Assembly (NCBI GenBank): GCA_963730305.1
Contig: CAVSRB010000003.1
Span: 620,001-684,000, forward strand
From: CAMYMQ01 sp963730305
Lineage (GTDB): Bacteria > Pseudomonadota > Alphaproteobacteria > Bin65
Length of the DNA stretch: 64,000 nucleotides
Reading direction: 5' to 3'
The notes under the pieces were generated by a model. That model was not told the DNA's origin and made no database searches. It saw only the letters and a program-made list of their open reading frames with translations. Both the position numbers and the translations under genes were made by a program. This document shows positions 50,285 to 58,138 of this stretch, piece after piece. Position 1 is the stretch's first letter. Each line of letters starts with the position of its first letter.

Positions 50285-51269
50285 GAGAGTCGTCGAGATT
50301 CTTCAATTCGAGCATCAGCACGAACAGGTGATAGATCAGATCGAGCTGGATCGAAAACGTCTGGCGATCACCGGGCTCGACCAGCCGGGTGACCAGTTCG
50401 CCGACGCCGAGCTTGTCCGCCGCGATCCGTATCTCATGCGGCGATCGCTCGAAGTGATGGAGAGGTTGGCTGCGCAGCAGGCTCGAGACCGCCTGCCAAG
50501 CCATCCTCGAGCGAAACCAGTTGCGCGTCAGCCGATCGGCATGGACCTTGTGCGTGACGGAGGCGTCGGCGGCATACCACGTTTGGTGGCCACCTTGTCT
50601 CAGCAAGATCTGCGGCTCGATATCGTCATCGCGCAGGAGATTCGCGCCGCCCCTCGGGCCGATCCCCACGTTGAAGCCGCCGATATCGCGCAAGGCTTCG
50701 ACCTCGAAGGCCATGTTGGCGCCGAAGGCGAACTCCTCACCCGTCAGCCAGCGGCTCTCCTTGCCGTAGTCCAGGATGGTCAGGCACGACGCGTATTTTG
50801 GGGGCAGCCATTCCGGCTCGGGACCCGGCCAGTCCGGGCGGATCGGGCCCGCGACGACGCTCGGGCGGTGATCGAGAAAGGCGCGGGTGAGGCGCTCGAC
50901 CCACCGCGGATCCGGAACCGCGTCGTCGTCGAGGAAGGCGATATAGGGCGTGTCACAGGCTTCGAGGGCAACGTTGCGCGCATGCGACACGCCGGGCGGC
51001 GAGGACCGAAGGACCGTCAGATTGGAAACCTGGCCGAACTCGGCCACCAACCCGTCGAAATGGGCCGGGTCTTCGCTGTTTTCGACGACGCAGATCCGAT
51101 AGTCGTCGGACGAGACGCCATGCTGATCGTTCAGGAGCTTGGACAGCAGGTTCTTGAGCAGTGTCGGACGGCCGTAGCTGCAAACGGCGACCGTTATCGA
51201 CGCGCCGGCCGGCAAAGCCTCGGACGCCCTGCCGTCGCCACCCGTCGATTTTGCGTCTTCGTACGTCAT
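50229..51269 (-). CDS. GT2 glycosyltransferase
   Basis: A 346-residue GT-A enzyme: SITVAVCSYGRPTLLKN, VVENSEDPAHFDG (a variant of the DDGS motif), SHARNVALEACDTPYIAFLDDD as the DXD region, and GANMAFEVEALRDIGGFN. The DDDIEPQILLRQGG part matches acceptor-side Asp residues of the family. I start at MTYEDAKS (ATG 51269). It overlaps the following glycosyltransferase. Donor unknown. Confidence 0.85.
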   Translation of the reverse strand: MTYEDAKSTGGDGRASEALPAGASITVAVCSYGRPTLLKNLLSKLLNDQHGVSSDDYRICVVENSEDPAHFDGLVAEFGQVSNLTVLRSSPPGVSHARNVALEACDTPYIAFLDDDAVPDPRWVERLTRAFLDHRPSVVAGPIRPDWPGPEPEWLPPKYASCLTILDYGKESRWLTGEEFAFGANMAFEVEALRDIGGFNVGIGPRGGANLLRDDDIEPQILLRQGGHQTWYAADASVTHKVHADRLTRNWFRSRMAWQAVSSLLRSQPLHHFERSPHEIRIAADKLGVGELVTRLVEPGDRQTFSIQLDLIYHLFVLMLELKNLDDSRVGGGAIRERVGAKRRGR

Positions 51270-51551
51270 ACCCGTCCTGCCAGCGCCGAGCACAGGTGAT
51301 CGCGGCTGCGCGCCTCGATCCGGCGGACACGCGAAGCGGACGGCGGCCACACGACCCCGTCCGTCGGACGTGCACCACTGGAACTGGACGCTCGAATTCA
51401 GGCTGCAATGCCCGGCTTCACGGTGTTCTCCCGGGTGGCATTATGCCACGAAACGGTTTGGCGAACCGAAGCAATTCGCGCTCTCCAGCGACACGGCCCA
51501 CGATCCGCCGCGCCCCGGGACGTCCTCGGCCACGGCGCCCTTGTCACCGTC

Positions 51552-52514
51552 TTACGACGATCCGGCAGCCACACGCTGCCGACAATCCGTCAACAATGCC
51601 GCGATCGTCTCGTCGAGATCGTGCGTCGGGGTCCACCCCAGCATCTCGCGCGCCCGGGATGCGTCGCCGACGAGGCGCGGAATTTCGCTCCGGCGCATCC
51701 GCTCGCTGTCGGTCTCGATGTCGATCGGGACGGGGCTCGACGCGCACAACCGGTCGAGAATGTCGCCGATCTGCCGTGGCACGCCCGAGGCGATATTGAG
51801 GATCAGGCCGGCCGGCAGGCGATCCTGCTGCTCGATCCCGAGACCATAGGCGGCGACGACATCGCGCACGTCGGAGAAGTCGCGCTCGGCGTCGAGATTG
51901 CCGACCCGCAGCACGGGCGGCGCCAGGCCGGCCTCGATCCGGGCGACCTGCATCGCGAAGCTCGGGATGGCGAAGCGCTCGCTCTGTCCGGGCCCGGTGT
52001 GGTTGAACGGCCGAAAGCGGATGCATTGCAGCCCCCGTTCGACCAGGGCGCCCAGCGCGAGATCCGCCGCCGCTTTCGTCGCGGCATAGTCGTCGAGGGG
52101 CGCAAGCAGCGTATCCTCGTCGAGCGCCCGCCCCGACGTCGCGCTGCGGCCATAGACATGCCCCGAGCCGACGAACAGCAGGGCGCAATCCGGCGCCCGG
52201 GCGAGGATCTCCCAAGCCAGGTTGAGGGTTCCGTCGACATTCACGCGCCACGCCGCCGCCGGGTCGCGGGCGGCGTCCGGCGGCGCGGTCACGCCGGCGA
52301 GGTGGACGACATGGGTCGGCCGAACCCGGCCGATGAAGTCGCCGACCGCGGCCCGGTCGGTGACGTCGAGTTCCTCGACCACCCCCAGGACGGGATGCGC
52401 CTCGGGGCGCTTTGCCGTCGGCACGATCACGGCGTCAGCGCCCAGACGCCGCGCCAAAGCGTCGACCAGATGGTGCCCGACGAACCCCCGCGCCCCGGTG
52501 ATGACGAGCTTCAT
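51552..52514 (-). CDS. rmd: GDP-4-keto-6-deoxymannose reductase-like SDR (Rmd)
   Basis: A 320-residue extended SDR: VITGARGFVGHHLVDAL, VVHLAGVTAPPDAARDP, VGSGHVYG for the catalytic Ser, DDYAATKAAAD for Tyr-xxx-Lys, and RPFNHTGPGQSERFAIPSF, which is characteristic of GDP-6-deoxy sugar reductases. It follows Gmd by 12 bp, so the pair should make GDP-D-rhamnose from GDP-mannose. GDP-6-deoxytalose is the alternative product. These products compete with the Fcl and ColD-like enzymes for the same keto sugar. Confidence 0.85.
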   Translation of the reverse strand: MKLVITGARGFVGHHLVDALARRLGADAVIVPTAKRPEAHPVLGVVEELDVTDRAAVGDFIGRVRPTHVVHLAGVTAPPDAARDPAAAWRVNVDGTLNLAWEILARAPDCALLFVGSGHVYGRSATSGRALDEDTLLAPLDDYAATKAAADLALGALVERGLQCIRFRPFNHTGPGQSERFAIPSFAMQVARIEAGLAPPVLRVGNLDAERDFSDVRDVVAAYGLGIEQQDRLPAGLILNIASGVPRQIGDILDRLCASSPVPIDIETDSERMRRSEIPRLVGDASRAREMLGWTPTHDLDETIAALLTDCRQRVAAGSS

Positions 52515-52526
52515 GCCGACAACCGT

Positions 52527-53522
52527 TCAGCTCCGTCCCGCTTCGGTCGTGCGGACATGCTCGAGGTCCGCCTCGATCATCTCGGCGATCAATTCCTCGA
52601 GGGTCGTCTCAGCCCGCCAGCCCAGGACCCGCTGCGCCTTGGACGAATCGCCGACGAGCATATCGACGTCGGCGGGCCGCAGGAATTGCGGGTCGACCAC
52701 GACATGGTCGTCCGCGTTCAGCCCGACCTGGGAAAACGCGATCCGGGCGAACTCGCGGACGGACACCGCCCGGCCCGTGGCGATAACGTAGTCGTCGGGC
52801 GTGTTCTGCTGCAGCATCAGCCACATCGCCTTGACGTAATCGCGGGCGTGGCCCCAGTCCCGCTTGGCGTCGAGGTTGCCGAGCGCGAGGCGATCTTGCA
52901 GGCCGAGCTTTATCCGCGCCGCGGCGCGCGTGATCTTCCGGCTGACGAATTCGACGCCGCGCAACGGCGATTCGTGGTTGAAGAGAATTCCGGACGACGC
53001 GTGGATGCCGAAGCTCTCGCGGTAGTTCACGGTCATCCAGTGCGCGTAGAGCTTGGCCGCGGCATAGGGCGAGCGCGGGCGAAATTCCGTCCGGTCCGCG
53101 CGATCCGGGTCTTGCCCGGCCCCATACATCTCCGACGAAGAGGCCTGGTAGAAGCGGATACCCGGGTCCACGATCCGCACGGCTTCGAGCATGTTCGTGG
53201 CGCCCAGCCCGGTGACCAGCCCCGTCAGGTACGGCTGTTGCCAGGAGGACTTGACGAAGGATTGCGCCGCCAGATTGTAGACCTCGGTCGGCTCGACGCT
53301 CTCGACGATCCGAATCAGGCTCGACAGGTCCGTTACGTTGCCGTCGTGGAGCGTGACGTCGTCGAGGGCTCCGATCGCCTGGAGGCGCGACGCGACGACA
53401 TCCGACGATGCGGACCGCCGCACGAGACCGTGGACCTCGTATCCGTTCTCGATCAGGAAGCGCGACAGATAAGCGCCGTCCTGGCCGGTTACGCCGGAGA
53501 TGAATGCGCATTTCCTCGCCAA
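52527..53522 (-). CDS. gmd: GDP-mannose 4,6-dehydratase
   Basis: A 331-residue extended SDR that makes GDP-4-keto-6-deoxymannose. Signature: AFISGVTGQDGAYLSRFL, VHGLVRRSAS, NLAAQSFVKSSW, ASSSEMYG, YAAAKLYAHW and NHESPLRG, then RDWGHARDYVKAMW. I choose the TTG at 53522, which has GAGGAG six bases upstream and places the Rossmann motif correctly. Immediately downstream is Rmd. Its product is also the expected substrate of Fcl (30072-31058) and of the ColD-like enzyme (27923-29096), so it is the entry point of three branches. Confidence 0.92.
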   Translation of the reverse strand: MARKCAFISGVTGQDGAYLSRFLIENGYEVHGLVRRSASSDVVASRLQAIGALDDVTLHDGNVTDLSSLIRIVESVEPTEVYNLAAQSFVKSSWQQPYLTGLVTGLGATNMLEAVRIVDPGIRFYQASSSEMYGAGQDPDRADRTEFRPRSPYAAAKLYAHWMTVNYRESFGIHASSGILFNHESPLRGVEFVSRKITRAAARIKLGLQDRLALGNLDAKRDWGHARDYVKAMWLMLQQNTPDDYVIATGRAVSVREFARIAFSQVGLNADDHVVVDPQFLRPADVDMLVGDSSKAQRVLGWRAETTLEELIAEMIEADLEHVRTTEAGRS

Positions 53523-53940
53523 GTCAGGCTCCTCATTCACGCCCTTGCGCCACGGAAGCGCGAAGCAAACAACGCGTCGCTCAATTCGCGCGAAACGCGA
53601 ACGCAGCCCGATCGCCTCCCGACGCCTCCTCGGCCCCTGCGGCGGCCAGGCGTCGCGACCTGCTTTAGCATGATCTCTCCCGTCGGACCCCAACCATCGC
53701 CCTCGGCGATGCGGCCGGTCGGCGTCGACCGGATGGCTGCGCGGCCCGAGGGAGTGTCTTGACAACCTGCGCCACCGCCCATCCGATGGGGCGGGCGATC
53801 CAAGCCGCGGGGAGAAGAATGCCGACTTTGCGAGCGGCGCGGCCGGGCTGGCGCGAGCAGACGGCCCTGACCGGGAGACAGAGCAATCGAGCGTCGCTGC
53901 GCACGGTCGTGCCGGTCGCGTCGTCGACGGGAACCCGCGC
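53523..53940. other. Divergent intergenic region
   Basis: About 418 bp between Gmd (minus) and GalE (plus). Open frames here are Arg/Pro-rich and unconvincing. It should hold both promoters; I see no distinct motif. Confidence 0.5.
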
Positions 53941-54912
53941 ATGACCGCCCCCAACGTCCTGGTGACCGGGGGCGCCGGCTTCGTGGGGAGTCACGTCGCC
54001 AAATCGCTGTCCCGGGCCGGGTTTCTCCCCGTCGTCTACGACGATCTCTCCAACGGCGCCCGCGATGCCGTGCGTTGGGGGCCGTTCGAACAAGGCGCGC
54101 TGCAGGACGAGCCGCGTCTTCGGGACGTGTTCGAGCGCTACCGGCCGATCGCCGTGCTGCATTTCGCGGCCTTCATCGAGGTCGCGGAGTCGGTCCGGGA
54201 CCCTGTCCGCTTCTATCGCAACAACGTGGGCGGAAGCATCTCTTTGCTCCAGCACAGCATCGCCGCCGGGATCGAAGCCTTCGTGTTCTCATCGACGGCG
54301 GCGGTCTACGGCGAGCCGCGCACGATTCCCGTGCCCGAAAGCGATCCGTTGGCGCCGACCAGTCCGTATGGCGTGAGCAAGATGTTCGCAGAGCGCATTA
54401 TCGCCGATATGCACGCGGCCGGCGGGCCGCGCTTCTGTTCGCTGCGTTATTTCAATGCGGCGGGCGCCGATCCGGACGGCGAGCTCCGAGAAAGCCACCG
54501 CCCGGAGACCCATCTGATCCCCCTGGCGCTCGATGCGGCGTCGGGGCGACACCCCGATATCGCGGTATTCGGCGAAGACTACCCGACGCCGGACGGCACC
54601 TGCCTGCGGGACTATACCCACGTATCGGATCTCGCGGCGGCTCACGTCCTCGCGCTGAAGCGGCTGCTCGACGGCGGCGACCCGCTCGTCGCCAATCTGG
54701 GATCCGGCACCGGGACGTCCGTACGCGAGGTCTTGTCCGCCGTCGAACACGTCACCGGGCTTCCGGTCCCGGTACGGCCGGAAGCCCGGCGCCCGGGAGA
54801 CCCGCCGATCCTGGTGGCGGATGCCGGCCTCGCGCGACGAGAGCTCGGGTGGCTGCCGGAACGGTCCGACCTCACGACGATTCTCCGAGACGCCCACCGA
54901 TCGCGCCACTAG
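53941..54912 (+). CDS. galE: UDP-glucose 4-epimerase
   Basis: A 323-residue extended SDR: VLVTGGAGFVGSHVAKSL, VYDDLSNGARDAV, HFAAFIEVAESV, SSTAAVYGEP, TSPYGVSKMFAERI with Tyr-xxx-Lys, and RYFNAAGADPDGELRE followed by TPDGTCLRDYTHVSDLA. These match GalE from end to end. It supplies UDP-galactose or UDP-GalNAc for the glycan. It stands alone on the plus strand, so it may have its own promoter. Confidence 0.93.
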   Translation: MTAPNVLVTGGAGFVGSHVAKSLSRAGFLPVVYDDLSNGARDAVRWGPFEQGALQDEPRLRDVFERYRPIAVLHFAAFIEVAESVRDPVRFYRNNVGGSISLLQHSIAAGIEAFVFSSTAAVYGEPRTIPVPESDPLAPTSPYGVSKMFAERIIADMHAAGGPRFCSLRYFNAAGADPDGELRESHRPETHLIPLALDAASGRHPDIAVFGEDYPTPDGTCLRDYTHVSDLAAAHVLALKRLLDGGDPLVANLGSGTGTSVREVLSAVEHVTGLPVPVRPEARRPGDPPILVADAGLARRELGWLPERSDLTTILRDAHRSRH

Positions 54913-55013
54913 ACCATCGGCTCGCGGACCGCCGCGCGCATCGCGAGCCCCAGCCGACCGGCGCTCTTCCCGTACACCCGGCTCCCGAACCCCATTCCGA
55001 TGGCACAGCCGCC

Positions 55014-55745
55014 TCACGTCGCCGCCTGCATCACCGCCTCGGCCCGCGCCAGATCTTCCGGCGTGCCGATGTCGATGAACCGCCCGTCGTAGACGTGGCC
55101 GTACAGCAGGCCGTCCCGGGCGAGCCCGGGCAGGACCTCCTGCTCCAGCGATACGACGGACACCGGGACGTGGTCGAGGATCGACCGGCGCAGCCAGTAC
55201 AGGCCGGCGTTGATCACCCCCGCCCCCGGCTCCGCCTTCTCGGCGAAGGAGACGATCCGGTCGGCGTCGCGACCGGAATCCCCACCCGCATCCCCATCGG
55301 GTTCAACGACGACGCGGCCGTAGCGACCGGCATCGCCGACCGCGCGCAGCGCAATGCAGCCGACCCATGGTCGATCGGGCACCCGCGCGATTAGGTCGCG
55401 ATAGTCGACGTCGAAGAAGGAATCGCCGTTGAGCAGCAGGAAACGCTCGTCGAGCAGGCCCGCGGCCTCGTGGAGCGCGCCGCCGGTGCCGCGCGGTTCC
55501 GGCTCGGGGACGAAATGCAGGTCGAGGCCGAACCGCGCGCCGTCGCCCAGCACGTCGCGATAGGCGTCGGCGAACGGCCCGACCAGCAGGATCGCCTCGT
55601 CGAAGCCGAAGCGCCGCAGCCGCTCCAGGAGGTGTTCGACGAACGGCCGGCCGGCGACGCGCAACAGGGGCTTGGGCCTGCGCGCGGTCACGGCGCCCAA
55701 GCGGCTGCCCTTCCCGCCCGCCAAGATAACGGCCTGCTGGCTCAT
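55014..55745 (-). CDS. hddC: Sugar-phosphate nucleotidyltransferase, HddC-like
   Basis: A 243-residue NTP-transferase: AVILAGGKGSRLGAVTARRPKPLL gives the nucleotide-binding loop and catalytic Arg/Lys, GTGGALHEAAG and LLLNGDSFFDVDYR give the metal-binding Asp, and NAGLYWLRR and FIDIGTPEDLARAE close the domain. The short length and the IDIGTPEDL end fit D-glycero-alpha-D-manno-heptose 1-phosphate guanylyltransferase (HddC) and related enzymes. The HddA-like kinase at 32687 provides a matching upstream step. I start at ATG 55745. Symbol is tentative. Confidence 0.75.
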   Translation of the reverse strand: MSQQAVILAGGKGSRLGAVTARRPKPLLRVAGRPFVEHLLERLRRFGFDEAILLVGPFADAYRDVLGDGARFGLDLHFVPEPEPRGTGGALHEAAGLLDERFLLLNGDSFFDVDYRDLIARVPDRPWVGCIALRAVGDAGRYGRVVVEPDGDAGGDSGRDADRIVSFAEKAEPGAGVINAGLYWLRRSILDHVPVSVVSLEQEVLPGLARDGLLYGHVYDGRFIDIGTPEDLARAEAVMQAAT

Positions 55746-55830
55746 GTGATCCGCGTGACCCGCTCCGTCGACCCGGCGCAAAGACTAGGCGAGCGACGGG
55801 GCCTTGGAAACGCCCGATCCGGCCGCCCAG

Positions 55831-55890
55831 CCCGGTGCACCGCCCGGTGCACGACCGGGTGCACGGCCGGGGGCACGACCGGTCGCGGGC
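55831..55890. repeat. 12-bp tandem repeat (five units)
   Basis: Five tandem 12-bp units: CCCGGTGCACCG, CCCGGTGCACGA, CCGGGTGCACGG, CCGGGGGCACGA and CCGGTCGCGGGC. The array lies between the start of the nucleotidyltransferase gene and the stop of the radical SAM gene, three bases beyond that stop in the direction of transcription. The first three units contain the palindrome GTGCAC and can form small hairpins. Confidence 0.75.
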
Positions 55891-55893
55891 GCG

Positions 55894-57120
55894 TCACGAC
55901 GCGGGAACCGGCTCCCGGCCCGCCGAGCGGGTGTGGTAGGCGGACAGGTTGCCCAGGTCGACGATCGGGTCGCTCAGCCGCGGGTCGTTCACCGCCTCGA
56001 TGAAGTCGCGGTATTCCGGATGGCCCGGGTCCCAGACGCAGCGCCGCGCATACTGGTCGTTGGTCCAGGTCCCCCAGTTGGTCAGGCCGGAAAAGGTGAT
56101 CTCGTCGACGCCCCATCGCTTGCCCAGCGCGACGAACTCCCCCATCTCGCGGAAATTCTCGAGCTGGACGACGAAGTCGATCCGGAAGTTGCCGAATTCG
56201 CCCCGGCGGCGCGCGGTGGCGAGGAAGTCCATGTTCTTCAGGAGCTGGCCCCAGTCGCCGCCGCGCCGGACGATCGCATAGGTCGGCGCGCTGGCCGCGT
56301 CGACCGAGACGTGGAGGTGATGGACCCGGCCGTGCAGGTTGCTCATCCGCCGCCACATCTTCTCGGTCAGCAGCACGCCGTTGGTCTGCAGGTGGATCGA
56401 CAGGTTCGGGAAGGGGTCGACGTCCAGGGTCTCGAGGAACTCCCGGAACACCCGCGACGCAATCGGGTCGCCGCCGCCGGTGACGTTGACGACCACCTCG
56501 TCCGCGTGCGGCTCGGCGAAGAAGGCGTCGAACAGCCGGTCCTGCAGACGCTGCCGGGTGTCGTATTCGGGGCCCTTGGGGAAATTGATCTTCTTGGTCC
56601 GGCAACTCGGGCAGGACAGGTTGCACGAGCGGTCGTGGGACAGGTTGAACTGCCGGGGCACACGGTCGATCTGGGTGACCTTGTCGTCGATGATCCGGCG
56701 ATAGCGCGGGTCGCGCCGGGCCTCCGCGCGGGTCGGCAGCCGGCCGGACTGAAAGCGCGGGCAGATGTCGAGCCGGCAGTATTTGAACGACCCGTCGAGG
56801 ATGCTCGCGCGGATCGCCTGTGCGGTCTTCGAGTTCCACACCGCCCGTGGGTCCTCGGCATTGATGTCGCCCGCAGGCCTCGGCATCCAGGTCGGGCAGC
56901 ACAGATAGACGCTGCCGTTCTCCTGCAGCTCGAACTTCTCGAACGGCGCCGGGCAGAACAGCTGTCGCGTATCGAAGCGGTCCGGGCCGGCCTTGCGGCG
57001 CCAGAGCGTGAACAGCAGGTAGCGGATGGCCTCGCCCAGATGGGTGACCTGGCGCCAGCCGGGCGACGCCCAGCGCCGCTCCATGAACACGTAGGCCTGC
57101 CGATAGATTTGCCTGATCAT
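55894..57120 (-). CDS. Radical SAM protein with N-terminal SPASM-like region
   Basis: A 408-residue protein from ATG 57120. A Cys-rich region comes first: FCPAPFEKFELQENGSVYLC (Cys56, Cys74, then Cys75), GDINAEDPRAVWNS, and Cys115 and Cys120. That is the pattern of a SPASM domain (C...dG.vy.C...GNi....iW.s...C..C), which normally sits at the C-terminus. The radical SAM core follows: Cys166, Cys170 and Cys173 in RSCNLSCPSC, then NVTGGGDPIAS and LQTNGVLL. The C-terminus has few cysteines. Substrate unknown; enzymes of this look occur in surface-glycan loci. The same-strand nucleotidyltransferase gene lies downstream. Confidence 0.8.
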   Translation of the reverse strand: MIRQIYRQAYVFMERRWASPGWRQVTHLGEAIRYLLFTLWRRKAGPDRFDTRQLFCPAPFEKFELQENGSVYLCCPTWMPRPAGDINAEDPRAVWNSKTAQAIRASILDGSFKYCRLDICPRFQSGRLPTRAEARRDPRYRRIIDDKVTQIDRVPRQFNLSHDRSCNLSCPSCRTKKINFPKGPEYDTRQRLQDRLFDAFFAEPHADEVVVNVTGGGDPIASRVFREFLETLDVDPFPNLSIHLQTNGVLLTEKMWRRMSNLHGRVHHLHVSVDAASAPTYAIVRRGGDWGQLLKNMDFLATARRRGEFGNFRIDFVVQLENFREMGEFVALGKRWGVDEITFSGLTNWGTWTNDQYARRCVWDPGHPEYRDFIEAVNDPRLSDPIVDLGNLSAYHTRSAGREPVPAS

Positions 57121-57679
57121 CGCATCCGCCGGCGGGTTAGCGCAGCGCCGGACCGATCCGGCGCGCCTCAACGAGCGTCCGGCCGATCATACACGCGCGG
57201 CGGCCCGGGAAACAGGCCGGGCGCCGAGCGGCATACGCTCCGCGATCCGAACCCCGGCATGACCGGCGACATGGCTGGAAAAATGGTGGGCGCGGCTGGG
57301 ATTGAACCAGCGACCCCGACGAAATCAAACAATGGGTCACAAGAGTCCTGATGTTTCCCCGAGACAGATGACCCCTAAAAAGACACTTATTTTCATATAG
57401 ATATACCACATCCACGGACACTTCTTCTTCTGACAGAGTGTGTTGTGGTTTGATTTTGGATGCGGCTCATTTGCGACCTGACAGGGACGGAGCGGTGAAG
57501 CGGAGCCTGACCAAGCGGGTCGCCGCCCCGCTGAGGCAGGCCGCGCATCTCACCGGCTTCTTCGGCGGCGGCGCGTCCTGAGCGGGATTGTTAGAGGCCC
57601 GCAGCGACCGCCGGACCGACATCCACGCGAATCAGGTCGGCCAGCCACTCTTCCCGCCCGAGTCCGGTCCTCTCCAACC
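57121..57679. other. Non-coding boundary region with AT-rich core
   Basis: About 560 bp without a recognisable protein gene. It contains the tRNA 3' remnant and, just beyond it, an AT-rich stretch (about 57375-57460) that contrasts with both flanks. This is the look of an integration boundary. No integrase gene is visible. Confidence 0.5.
57284..57321 (-). other. 3'-end remnant of a tRNA gene (probable attachment site)
   Basis: Read on the minus strand: a 3' anticodon-stem half (CGTCG), variable loop GGGTC, a perfect T-arm (GCTGG, loop TTCAATC, CCAGC), then acceptor strand CGCGCCC, discriminator A and CCA. The 5' half of a tRNA is absent: the sequence upstream does not pair with CGTCG and no GGGCGCG acceptor strand is found. 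The preserved part looks like the 3' half of an alphaproteobacterial tRNA-Val(CAC), from memory. A tRNA cut at the anticodon stem is the classical product of integration by a tyrosine recombinase. Confidence 0.7.
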
Positions 57680-58060
57680 TCACGCCTGCCCTGCGCCTGG
57701 TTCCGCCTTTCCGGCGCCGCCGCCTTGCTGCGGTTCTTCCCGCGCTTCGCGGATCTGGCCGACCGCAGCGCCAAACTGCTGCAGCACATTCGACAGCTCC
57801 GAGATCGCCGTCAGGGGAAGCACCAGCCGATGCGAGTGGGTGCGCACCTCCTGCCCGGACTCGCGGTCGTAGCCGACGACCCGGTACAGGTCGAGCTTGA
57901 GCACGTTGCGCCCAACCGTGAAGCCGCCGACGCCGTCGGCGAAGGAATCGTCGACCGGGGCCGGCGACGGAATCGTCCGGAACGCCGGACCAGCTGCATC
58001 CTGGTCCTGGGCTTGTTTCTTCTCCGCCGCAGGCGGACGGTCGTTCTTGTTATCGGCCAC
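57680..58060 (-). CDS. Small soluble protein of the export cassette
   Basis: A 126-residue protein with no signal peptide or membrane helix. It has a charged N-terminus (MADNKNDRPPAAEKKQAQ), a central folded part (DGVGGFTVGRNVLKLDLYRVV, then THSHRLVLPLTAISELSNVL) that looks like a small beta-rich domain with one helix, and a Gly/Gln/Pro-rich tail (EEPQQGGGAGKAEPGAGQA). The middle vaguely recalls DUF3467-type proteins; I am not sure. It is the last gene of the M50/HlyD cassette, 78 bp after the M50 gene. It could be an accessory or a substrate of the exporter. Confidence 0.6.
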   Translation of the reverse strand: MADNKNDRPPAAEKKQAQDQDAAGPAFRTIPSPAPVDDSFADGVGGFTVGRNVLKLDLYRVVGYDRESGQEVRTHSHRLVLPLTAISELSNVLQQFGAAVGQIREAREEPQQGGGAGKAEPGAGQA

Positions 58061-58138
58061 GAAGCACCTCCTCGTTGGTTGACTGGGATATCCGCAGCGC
58101 CGGGATACATCGGCCCGCCAGGACAGGCCGCGTCGACG

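Noticed and set aside
55831..55890. 12-bp array as a CRISPR or coding repeat
   Set aside because: Units are directly adjacent without spacers, and the frame that crosses them is antisense-type and has no other support.
57270..57351. Short plus-strand frame with GAAGIEPATPT
   Set aside because: This string is the familiar false translation of tRNA 3' ends, here the antisense of the tRNA remnant.
57284..57370. A complete tRNA or a tmRNA gene
   Set aside because: Only the T-arm and acceptor 3' strand are present; no matching 5' acceptor strand, D-arm or tag ORF was found on either side.
57495..57581. 28-codon frame (VKRSLTKRVAAPLRQAAH...) as a possible peptide precursor
   Set aside because: GTG start with poorly spaced ribosome binding site, on the strand opposite the cassette, and no leader/core pattern. 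Kept only as a note.
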